Below, one piece after another: positions 1-5,685 of a DNA stretch of 6,305 bases. The DNA is from an uncultured Lachnobacterium sp. Lineage in GTDB: Bacteria > Bacillota > Clostridia > Lachnospirales > Lachnospiraceae. The stretch is from NCBI GenBank assembly GCA_900548765.1, contig URLU01000134.1, positions 1 to 6,305 on the forward strand, given 5' to 3'. The number at the start of each line of letters is the position of its first letter. The first letter of the stretch is position 1. The position numbers and the translations under genes were made by a program. The notes beneath the pieces were generated by a model. It searched no databases. It was given only the letters and a program-made list of their open reading frames with translations, and had not been told where the DNA came from.

Positions 1-315
1 TGTAGAGTTCTTGTCTGTAAGCTTTAAGTCAAATGGGTTGCCTGTTGTCTCAGCAGAACCCGATGATGTGATTGATACTGTTGTAGTTCCTGTTGTTACA
101 CCAAGACCAATCTGCTTTGCGTTTTTACCACCAGTTCCTGCGGCTCCATTTCCTGAAGAAGCTGAAGAAGTTGTCTGGTACATAATTTCACTAAATCTAA
201 CTGAAGAAGCCTTGAATGCCTCAGTGTTAACGTTGGCGATATTGTTACCAATAACGTCCATCTTTGTCTGATGTGTCTTAAGTCCAGACACAGCAGAGTA
301 AAGTGATCTCATCAT
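1..315 (-). CDS. flgE: Flagellar hook protein FlgE, N-terminal part (3' end outside window)
   Basis: Structural subunit of the flagellar hook, exported by the flagellar type III system and polymerised under the FlgD cap. Only the first 105 codons are visible and the frame runs open off the left edge. The start MMRSLYSAVSGL, followed by a segment containing MDVIGNNIANVNT (about residues 19-31) and then a Phe-Lys pair, is the signature of the rod/hook axial family. After it comes a Ser/Gly/Ala-rich stretch (about 49-64), then KQIGLGV and GNPFDLKL, the order typical of FlgE rather than of the shorter rod proteins FlgB and FlgC. I chose the ATG at 313-315 because GGAGGA (325-330) lies 9 nt upstream; a second ATG follows directly at 310-312. 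Position after flgD agrees with the hook assignment. FlgG/FlgF-type proteins share this N terminus, but the context and the Gly/Ser linker favour FlgE. Confidence 0.93.
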   Translation of the reverse strand, partial: MMRSLYSAVSGLKTHQTKMDVIGNNIANVNTEAFKASSVRFSEIMYQTTSSASSGNGAAGTGGKNAKQIGLGVTTGTTTVSITSSGSAETTGNPFDLKLTDKNST

Positions 316-324
316 AATTAATTG

Positions 325-330
325 TCCTCC
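325..330 (-). promoter_or_regulatory. Ribosome binding site of flgE
   Basis: On the minus strand this reads GGAGGA, 9 nt before the first of two tandem ATG codons of flgE. It favours the outer ATG (313-315) over the inner one (12 nt spacing). It lies just 4 nt after the base of the inverted repeat that fills the gap upstream, so folding of that leader could affect its accessibility. Confidence 0.8.
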
Positions 331-334
331 TTAC

Positions 335-396
335 CTGGACGACGCAGTTTATCATTTCATCTGTCAGTCAGAAATGATAGCTTCCATAAGGTCCAG
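335..396 (-). promoter_or_regulatory. Nested inverted repeat in the leader of flgE
   Basis: Two perfect inverted repeats are nested between the stop codon of the upstream gene (397-399) and the flgE ribosome binding site (325-330). The outer arms are 335-340 and 391-396 (CTGGAC/GTCCAG, 6 bp). The inner arms are 350-358 and 371-379 (9 bp, A/T-rich) around a 12-nt loop; the internal loop between the stems has 11 nt on one side and 9 nt on the other. The structure starts at the base following the TAG. There is no U-run after either stem on the minus-strand transcript, so an intrinsic terminator is unlikely. A role in translation control, mRNA processing or stability of the hook message is inference. 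Confidence 0.5.
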
Positions 397-792
397 CTAC
401 ATAATTACCGCGCCATCAATATTTGTAAATACATTGCTATTTGTTTCTGTTTGATCCATTGCTGTCACAACTGTCTTGTTTGGTACATTCACAATAAATG
501 CAAGATTGTCTACAAGAACAAGTGAATCGTTTATTCCTTTTTTACTTGCAGCATCCACACCATTTTCAAGTCTTGTACTCTGGTTTTGTGTCAGGATAAT
601 ATCCCTCTCATTAAGTCTCATCGATGCATGCTTGGAAAACTTAAGTCCTGTCTCCCTTTCAAGTGCTGTCTGTCTTAAGACATCTTCGAAAGATACATCT
701 GTACTCTGAAAAGTATTATTAACCGTCTTATTATTCAGATATTGACTTGTAACCTGTTCAATGGAAGAAAACTGATTTGTTATTTTTTCCAT
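397..792 (-). CDS. TIGR02530-type flagellar operon protein, function unknown
   Basis: A 131-residue soluble protein with no signal peptide or membrane segment. Its conserved core begins at LKFSKHASMRLNERDI (residues 50-65), continues through a charged helix (about 67-85), then a hydrophobic strand DSLVLVDNLAFIVNV (89-103), NKTVVTAMD (105-113) and a terminal VFTNIDGAVIM. From memory this matches the small clostridial/bacillar family named TIGR02530 (flagellar operon protein), encoded between flgD and flgE; its biochemical role is not established as far as I know. The N-terminal 45 residues are polar and probably variable. The ATG at 790-792 is preceded by GGAGGT (801-806) with 8 nt spacing, and the gene begins 32 nt after the flgD stop. 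The position suggests a role in hook cap or hook assembly or its control, which is inference. The HA-x3-R-x3-R motif is discussed as a finding. Confidence 0.85.
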   Translation of the reverse strand: MEKITNQFSSIEQVTSQYLNNKTVNNTFQSTDVSFEDVLRQTALERETGLKFSKHASMRLNERDIILTQNQSTRLENGVDAASKKGINDSLVLVDNLAFIVNVPNKTVVTAMDQTETNSNVFTNIDGAVIM

Positions 793-824
793 ACAGTAAC
801 ACCTCCATAATGTACAGCCTTATG

Positions 825-1580
825 TCATTTAGTCTCAGCAGTTCCTTCTGTGCTGTCAGTTTTTCCTTCACTGCCTGTGCCTTCAGTGCTGCCACTCTCA
901 TCAGTATCATCTTTCTTTTCAAGCTTTGCAAGCTCTTCCATCTTAGACTCATACTGCTTAAGCGTATCCAAATCATCATCTTTTACATATTTCTTCTGAT
1001 AATCTGTTAAACCATCATACAGCTCTCTTATCTGCTCAACCGCCTTCTTATATGAATATGTAATATCACTGATAGGAGGTAAAGCTGTTATCATACTGTG
1101 TAATGTATTTGCTGAAACAACTGCCTCATAATAGTCCTTTGTAGATATTGTATCAAGCTTGTCAATTGAATAGAGCTTATCATTAACAGAAATATAGATT
1201 TCTCCATCCTCATACATTACATAATCAACAATACCATCTGCATATCCTGTCTTTGACTCATCATCCTCAACAACAACTTCCTGTCCAACAAGCTGGTTAG
1301 CCATAGACTTAATAGTATTATCTGATGATTTGCCCAATGACTCCTTCATTGATAATGTTGCTTCAAGCTGTGAGAATGTAGCCATCTGTGCCACATAGTC
1401 GGTATTTGATGTAGGCTCAAGAGGATCCTGATACTGCATCTCCGCTGTCAGAAGCTTAAGAAACTCATCATATCCAAGTGAGGATTTTCCAATATTGGTA
1501 TTAGTATTCTTTGCAGCAACCTTATCAGACGAAACAGATGAATCAATCTTACCATTATCTACCTTAGCTATAATTGCCAT
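825..1580 (-). CDS. flgD: Flagellar hook capping / hook assembly protein FlgD with C-terminal extension
   Basis: Cap that sits on the growing hook and guides FlgE insertion; exported through the flagellar channel. 251 residues. The diagnostic FlgD block spans about 34-82: LGYDEFLKLLTAEMQYQDPL followed by EPTSNTDYVAQMATFSQLE. A beta-rich segment (about 98-145, VGQEVVVEDD to SIDKLDTI) fits the small tudor/SH3-like domain of Gram-positive FlgD. Beyond it lies material not expected in short Bacillus-type FlgD (about 140 residues): a helical stretch (164-220) and a Lys/Asp/Glu/Ser/Thr/Gly tail (222-251) with STEGT twice (231-235, 243-247). The first 33 residues are polar and disordered, as usual for the export signal. 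ATG at 1578-1580 has AAAGGAG (1587-1593) 6 nt upstream. The gene starts 23 nt after the fliK stop. Confidence 0.93.
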   Translation of the reverse strand: MAIIAKVDNGKIDSSVSSDKVAAKNTNTNIGKSSLGYDEFLKLLTAEMQYQDPLEPTSNTDYVAQMATFSQLEATLSMKESLGKSSDNTIKSMANQLVGQEVVVEDDESKTGYADGIVDYVMYEDGEIYISVNDKLYSIDKLDTISTKDYYEAVVSANTLHSMITALPPISDITYSYKKAVEQIRELYDGLTDYQKKYVKDDDLDTLKQYESKMEELAKLEKKDDTDESGSTEGTGSEGKTDSTEGTAETK

Positions 1581-1603
1581 AAATTACTCCTTTCCTTTGA
1601 TTA

Positions 1604-3004
1604 TTAGACAGTCATATCGACTGAATTGCCATTATCTCTCATCATCTGTGCTACAAGAGATTCTTCCTCTGTCATGACTCCTGCGAGCTCATCCATTGAA
1701 GACATATTGATATTCCTTCTTCTCTGCTTGGCAGCAGCTTCCTGATACTCGCCTTCCTGCTCTTCTCTTGACTGGTCCTGCTCGAGGTTTCTTTCAAACC
1801 CGTGGGACGAAACAGTGATTTCAACTGCATCAACCTTGACACCAGCCTGATTCAGATTCTCCTTTAAGGTGACAATCTGCGCCTCAAGAGCTTCCTTGAC
1901 TACTTCATTAGTAGCTGTAAACTGGGCATTTACAGTCCCCTCTTTTGCAGATAAATGTACATATACCCTGCCAAGATTTTCTGGGTTAAGCTGCATCTCT
2001 ATTGATGTAGTATCCTGAGATACATTAAGCCTTATATTATCAACAATCTGATTAATAAGCTCGGTTGTATCGGTAGACGTATATGGTCTATAGTCTGCAT
2101 TTACATCATCTGCATTTAATTCTGCCATAACATTTGCCTCTGTTTCCTGTGCAAACAGGATTCCATTATTGCCTTCTGTGTCTGCCTGCTTTCCATCGCT
2201 ATCACTATTTCTGGCGAAATCCTGTGAACTGCCTGCAGCATCCATATCGTCAGCAACGGATTTAACAGCATTTTCATTGACAACATAAGCGTTATCCTTT
2301 GTCTGTCCAGCATCTGCTCCAGTAACCACATCAGCCTTTACAGCAGCATTATTATCAGCTGTCTCCACTTCTTCTGCGGTCTGAACTGTGCCATTTAAAG
2401 CTTCGCCTGCCACCTCATTAAGTGCAGCCGCCTCATCTGGCTCAACCAGAGTCATCTGTGCTACAATGTCTGTAAACTCGTTGACATCCATACCCAGATT
2501 TACTGCAGCATCTGTCAGTATCTGATTAACATCCATAAGCGCATTTTGAAAATCTGAATTAAGAAGCAATTCTGTAGAATCAGCTGAAACATTAAGCTCA
2601 ATCGCAACGTCCGCCAAATTCTGCTGGTTAAGCAGGTCTGTCCAGACCATTCCAAGATTCTCCATAGCTGCAATCAAATCTTCCTCGCTGACATTCAAAT
2701 CTTCTGCAACCGTAGAGATAAGCTCATCCTTCATGTCACCAGTGCTTTTGGAAACATCATCCATTTTCATCTGGTCTGGTGTTTTATCTGATGCCTGTAT
2801 GTTCTTATCTGTGTACTTGTACTGGCTATATTCATTTCCAGATGTCTTTGCAGTATCTGTATCGGTTTTAACATCTGCCTTTGTCTGAGCAGAAGTTTTT
2901 CCCATAAAATCTGTAAATGAATTATCTCCAAGCTTTGCTGTATTGCCAGAGGTCTTTGCTGTATTCATGCTGAATGCCTGTTTAATAAGATTTACTCCAT
3001 CCAT
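1604..3004 (-). CDS. fliK: Flagellar hook-length control protein FliK
   Basis: Secreted molecular ruler that stops hook growth and switches export from hook to filament substrates. 466 residues. The C-terminal substrate-switch domain (Flg_hook, about 312-400) is clear: TSIEMQLNPENLGRVYVHLS, then GTVNAQF, EALEAQIVTLKENLNQAGVKVDAVEI. N-terminal of it are a polar leader (about 20-92, rich in Thr, Lys, Asp), a helical region (94-186, with NLGMVWTDLLNQQNLADVAIEL) like the N-terminal domains of clostridial FliK, and an acidic Ala/Asp/Asn/Glu-rich linker (about 188-310). The tail (401-466) is Glu/Gln-rich with KQRRRN at 426-431. The ATG at 3002-3004 has GGAAAGGAGG (3014-3023) upstream at 9 nt spacing. 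The N-terminal parts diverge fast between species, so identification rests on the C-terminal domain and position before flgD. Confidence 0.93.
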   Translation of the reverse strand: MDGVNLIKQAFSMNTAKTSGNTAKLGDNSFTDFMGKTSAQTKADVKTDTDTAKTSGNEYSQYKYTDKNIQASDKTPDQMKMDDVSKSTGDMKDELISTVAEDLNVSEEDLIAAMENLGMVWTDLLNQQNLADVAIELNVSADSTELLLNSDFQNALMDVNQILTDAAVNLGMDVNEFTDIVAQMTLVEPDEAAALNEVAGEALNGTVQTAEEVETADNNAAVKADVVTGADAGQTKDNAYVVNENAVKSVADDMDAAGSSQDFARNSDSDGKQADTEGNNGILFAQETEANVMAELNADDVNADYRPYTSTDTTELINQIVDNIRLNVSQDTTSIEMQLNPENLGRVYVHLSAKEGTVNAQFTATNEVVKEALEAQIVTLKENLNQAGVKVDAVEITVSSHGFERNLEQDQSREEQEGEYQEAAAKQRRRNINMSSMDELAGVMTEEESLVAQMMRDNGNSVDMTV

Positions 3005-3043
3005 CCTTCTTCTCCTCCTTTCCTTTAAATTTAGTCTGTTTTG

Positions 3044-3892
3044 CTACATTCCGTCCGGCTCCATGATTTCTGTGACCTTAGCCGCAGTGTCTGCGCTCAT
3101 CTTACCTAAGATATTGGCTCTGGATTCAGCATCCATCGCCTGCAAAATATCTGCAACAAGACTCAGATTATCTGTCATGGTGTCAAAGATTGCAGCTGCC
3201 TCCTTAGGTTTCATAGACGAATATGTGGTCGCATAATCCGAAATCTCCTGAGAGGCCTGAAGCTGTTCAACAACTTGTTTATATAAAACCTCAGCATTTT
3301 CTGGCTCAATGCTTTCATAATAGGTCTTATATTCACTTATATCGGGTGCCTGGTCTGAAAAGACAACCTCCTCGTAAAACTTTTCCTTTTCCGCCTCAAA
3401 TTCAGCTTCCGCTTCCTTATAGGTGGATAATTCATCCACCTGGCTCTGTAAGGAATCTATAGTCTCGCTGTCTGTTGTCAGAGAAGAGTTTGCCTCGTCT
3501 AACTGTAACTCCAGCTCTTTTATTCTGTTCACCGCATCATCAATGGAATCAAACTGATGCTCTGTATCTACATCCGCGTCACTGCTTACTTCCGGAAGGA
3601 CTTTGTTGACATACTTGACATCCTTTAAATATGGATAAAGGACTGTAGAACCAAATCCACCTACGTCTGTCTTAATCAGCAAAGCAATTATTCCAAGCCA
3701 TATTACAATTACAAGCAGGGTGACAACGAAAAGAACAAACTTGTTGCCTGTGGATTCATTTTCATCCTCCAGTTCATCCCTGTCTGCCTTGGCTTTTTTC
3801 TTTGCTTCCCTGGCTTCTCTTTTGGCTTTCTTCTTTTCTTCTTTAAGCTTTTTCTTATCTACTTTCTCTTCTAATTCCTCATTATCAGCCAT
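3044..3892 (-). CDS. MotE/YlxF-like flagellar membrane protein with coiled coil and MgtE-N-like domain
   Basis: 282 residues: a very basic/charged cytoplasmic head (11-48, dominated by Lys, Glu, Ala, Arg), one strong transmembrane helix (about 51-73, FVLFVVTLLVIVIWLGIIALL), a coiled coil (about 115-175) and a C-terminal helical domain (about 185-278). The last has repeated short helices: YYESIEPENAEVLYKQ, YSSMKPKEAAAIFDTM, LQAMDAESRANILGKM, MSADTAAKVTEIM. This Met-x-Pro/Asp-Glu-x-Ala pattern is that of the MgtE intracellular N domain and of MotE/COG3334 proteins. The place between fliJ and fliK is that of Bacillus ylxF. MotE in alphaproteobacteria is a periplasmic chaperone for the stator-associated protein MotC; whether this protein does anything similar is unknown. 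ATG at 3890-3892 has AAAGGAG (3900-3906) that overlaps the fliJ stop codon, so translation is probably coupled. Confidence 0.85.
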   Translation of the reverse strand: MADNEELEEKVDKKKLKEEKKKAKREAREAKKKAKADRDELEDENESTGNKFVLFVVTLLVIVIWLGIIALLIKTDVGGFGSTVLYPYLKDVKYVNKVLPEVSSDADVDTEHQFDSIDDAVNRIKELELQLDEANSSLTTDSETIDSLQSQVDELSTYKEAEAEFEAEKEKFYEEVVFSDQAPDISEYKTYYESIEPENAEVLYKQVVEQLQASQEISDYATTYSSMKPKEAAAIFDTMTDNLSLVADILQAMDAESRANILGKMSADTAAKVTEIMEPDGM

Positions 3893-3904
3893 GCTGTTTC
3901 TCCT

Positions 3905-4345
3905 TTATTTTGCATTGTATGTAAAACTAACCAGCTGGTCAATTTCCTTTGACTCCTCTGCCTTAAGTTCTTCCTTGAATTTCTCAAAGGCTCTCTCTTT
4001 CAGCTTTTCATGAGTTTTCCTCTCCATCATAACCCGGTTCAGTTCTGCTCTTGCAGCATCTAATGCCTTTTCAGCCTTATGAACCTCCATCATCTGACGT
4101 CTCACTATGGTTTTTATGGTATTGACATCATTTCTGGCATTTGTGACAGCCTTTACATCAATCGTTCCACTCATAAGCTCCTTCAGACGCTTTTCATAAT
4201 CAAGCCGTCTCAGCATGAGCCCCTGTAGTTTTTCCTGTTCCTCCAGATACCTTCTGTTTGCCGCTCCATAAGCACTTTTCGCCTGAGTTTCAAGCTTTAT
4301 CTTGATATCCAGAATATTTTGCATCTTATATATAAACTTTGCCAT
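3905..4345 (-). CDS. fliJ: Flagellar export protein FliJ
   Basis: Central coiled-coil stalk of the export ATPase, comparable to the gamma subunit of F1; it links the FliI ring to the FlhA gate and helps recycle export chaperones. The 146 residues are almost entirely helical and charged, matching the usual family length of about 145-150. The N terminus FIYKMQNILDIKIKLE (4-19) and the C-terminal ER-x-EKFKEELKAEESKEIDQL (117-138) are typical FliJ ends. The middle has an antiparallel coiled-coil pattern with a likely turn around 58-66. FliJ is poorly conserved, so the call leans on these end motifs and on the position directly after fliI. ATG at 4343-4345; AGAGGA (4355-4360), which overlaps the fliI stop, is 9 nt upstream. 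The gap between the two genes is 13 nt. Confidence 0.92.
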   Translation of the reverse strand: MAKFIYKMQNILDIKIKLETQAKSAYGAANRRYLEEQEKLQGLMLRRLDYEKRLKELMSGTIDVKAVTNARNDVNTIKTIVRRQMMEVHKAEKALDAARAELNRVMMERKTHEKLKERAFEKFKEELKAEESKEIDQLVSFTYNAK

Positions 4346-4358
4346 ACCTGTTTATCCT

Positions 4359-5669
4359 CTAATCCGCAAATACCTGCTGTAAAAGCTCTATTTCTTCGTC
4401 AAAATCAAATTTCTCATCTGTATTCTGGCACAGAAATTCATTTATCTTTTTAATCCTGCTCACCGCGTAATCAATATCCGGGTTTGAACCAGACTTATAG
4501 GCTCCGATATTTATCAAATCCTCGGCTTCATTGTAGGTAGCAAGAACACTCTTAAGCTTTCCTGCAAGTGCCTTGTGCTCCTTTGTGGCTATAGCACTCA
4601 TAACACGGGATATGCTCTGCAATACGTCAATTGCCGGATAATGGTTCTTGTGTCCCAGCTTTCTGTCCAGAATAATATGTCCATCCAGAATGCTTCTGGC
4701 TGTATCAGTAATAGGCTCATTAAAGTCATCACCATCCACAAGTACTGTATACAGACCTGTGATTGAGCCTTTGTCATTAGTACCCGCACGCTCCAGAAGC
4801 TTTGGCATCTCCGAATACACACTCGGTGGATATCCTCTTGTAACAGGCGGTTCTCCTGATGCCAGGCCTATTTCTCTCTGTGCCATAGAAAAACGAGTGA
4901 GAGAATCCATCATAAGAAGGACATCTCTGCCCTGGTCTCTGAAATACTCAGCGATGGCTGTCGCTGTCATTGCTGCTGTCTTTCTGATCAAAGCCGGTTT
5001 GTCAGAGGTTGCTACAACAACAACCGACCTTGCCATACCCTCAGGTCCTAAATCTCTTTCTATGAATTCCCTGACCTCACGGCCTCGCTCTCCTATAAGA
5101 GCTATGACATTTATATCTGCCTTAGTGTTTCTGGCAAACATACCCATAAGTGTACTTTTACCTACACCAGAACCTGCAAAAATTCCAATTCTCTGACCTT
5201 TTCCTACAGTTATCAGACCATCTACAGCCTTAACACCAAGTGGCAGAACCTCATGGATAATAACTCTCTCCATAGGGTCAGGAGGCATTGCTTCAACAGA
5301 ATACGCCGTATGTGTCCTGACCTCATCACCATCTGTCACTCTGCCTATCCCATCCAGAGTATGTCCTAAAAGTTCATCTCCTACTGAAATAGATAATGGA
5401 TGCCCCGTATTTTCAACAACGCATCCAACTCCAACACCCTCCACGCTGTCAAACGGCATCAGAATCAAATTTGAATCACGGAAGCCAACAACCTCTGCCA
5501 TCACAAATTCCGTTCTCTCTGCATTGAGATATATCATGCACATGTCATTTAATCTTGCTTCAGGTCCAACAGATTCAATTGTAAGTCCCACAACCTTAAC
5601 AATTTTTCCAAAGCATTTATAATATTGTCCATCTAACAGTCCTAAATACTTTTCTGCCTTCTTAAGCAA
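4359..5669 (-). CDS. fliI: Flagellum-specific export ATPase FliI (TTG start)
   Basis: ATPase of the flagellar type III export apparatus; it forms a hexamer below the export gate and unloads substrates and chaperones. The 436 residues match the family length. Visible motifs: P-loop GSGVGKST (166-173), GERGREV with the catalytic Glu (193-199), Walker B VLLMMDSLTRF (250-260), and the type III ATPase signature LASGEPPVTRGYPPSVYSEMPKL (269-291). An N-terminal beta-barrel domain (about 20-90) and a C-terminal helical domain (about 350-436) complete the F1-beta-like layout. Nothing is missing. The start is the TTG at 5667-5669: an in-frame stop lies at 5682-5684, the next Met is residue 43, well inside the barrel domain, and GAGGTGA lies 7 nt before the TTG. 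It begins 16 nt after the fliH stop. Confidence 0.97.
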   Translation of the reverse strand: MLKKAEKYLGLLDGQYYKCFGKIVKVVGLTIESVGPEARLNDMCMIYLNAERTEFVMAEVVGFRDSNLILMPFDSVEGVGVGCVVENTGHPLSISVGDELLGHTLDGIGRVTDGDEVRTHTAYSVEAMPPDPMERVIIHEVLPLGVKAVDGLITVGKGQRIGIFAGSGVGKSTLMGMFARNTKADINVIALIGERGREVREFIERDLGPEGMARSVVVVATSDKPALIRKTAAMTATAIAEYFRDQGRDVLLMMDSLTRFSMAQREIGLASGEPPVTRGYPPSVYSEMPKLLERAGTNDKGSITGLYTVLVDGDDFNEPITDTARSILDGHIILDRKLGHKNHYPAIDVLQSISRVMSAIATKEHKALAGKLKSVLATYNEAEDLINIGAYKSGSNPDIDYAVSRIKKINEFLCQNTDEKFDFDEEIELLQQVFAD

Positions 5670-5676
5670 CTTGTTT

Positions 5677-5683
5677 TCACCTC
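5677..5683 (-). promoter_or_regulatory. Ribosome binding site deciding the TTG start of fliI
   Basis: Reads GAGGTGA on the minus strand, 7 nt before the TTG at 5667-5669 and 2 nt after the fliH stop codon (5686-5688). No ATG or GTG alternative exists upstream in frame because of the TGA at 5682-5684, which lies within this site. The site supports initiation at TTG close to where fliH translation ends. Confidence 0.75.
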
Positions 5684-5685
5684 AG

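Noticed and set aside
11..271. Plus-strand reading frame of 86 codons at the left edge
   Set aside because: It is antisense to the clear FlgE N terminus on the minus strand and has no family resemblance.
350..379. Intrinsic terminator before flgE
   Set aside because: The stem is A/T-rich and no run of T follows it on either strand, so the shape is not that of an intrinsic terminator.
806..824. Small CATAA/TTATG stem just before the ribosome binding site of the TIGR02530 gene
   Set aside because: Only 5 weak base pairs; expected by chance in AT-rich sequence.
835..915. Tandem repeat at the 3' end of flgD
   Set aside because: STEGT occurs only twice and the DNA copies are imperfect; this is low-complexity coding sequence rather than a defined repeat.
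2943..3236. Plus-strand reading frame spanning the fliK / MotE-like gene junction
   Set aside because: Antisense to the ends of two supported genes; its hydrophobic look arises from reading charged codons in reverse.
3720..4013. Plus-strand frame with Ser/Phe/Leu runs resembling a membrane protein
   Set aside because: It is the antisense of the Lys/Glu/Ala-rich head of the MotE-like protein and the end of fliJ; Lys codons read in reverse give Phe/Leu.
4648..5196. A 182-codon plus-strand reading frame antisense to fliI
   Set aside because: It lies wholly inside the strongly conserved fliI coding region, has no recognisable domain and is explained by the codon bias of the opposite strand.
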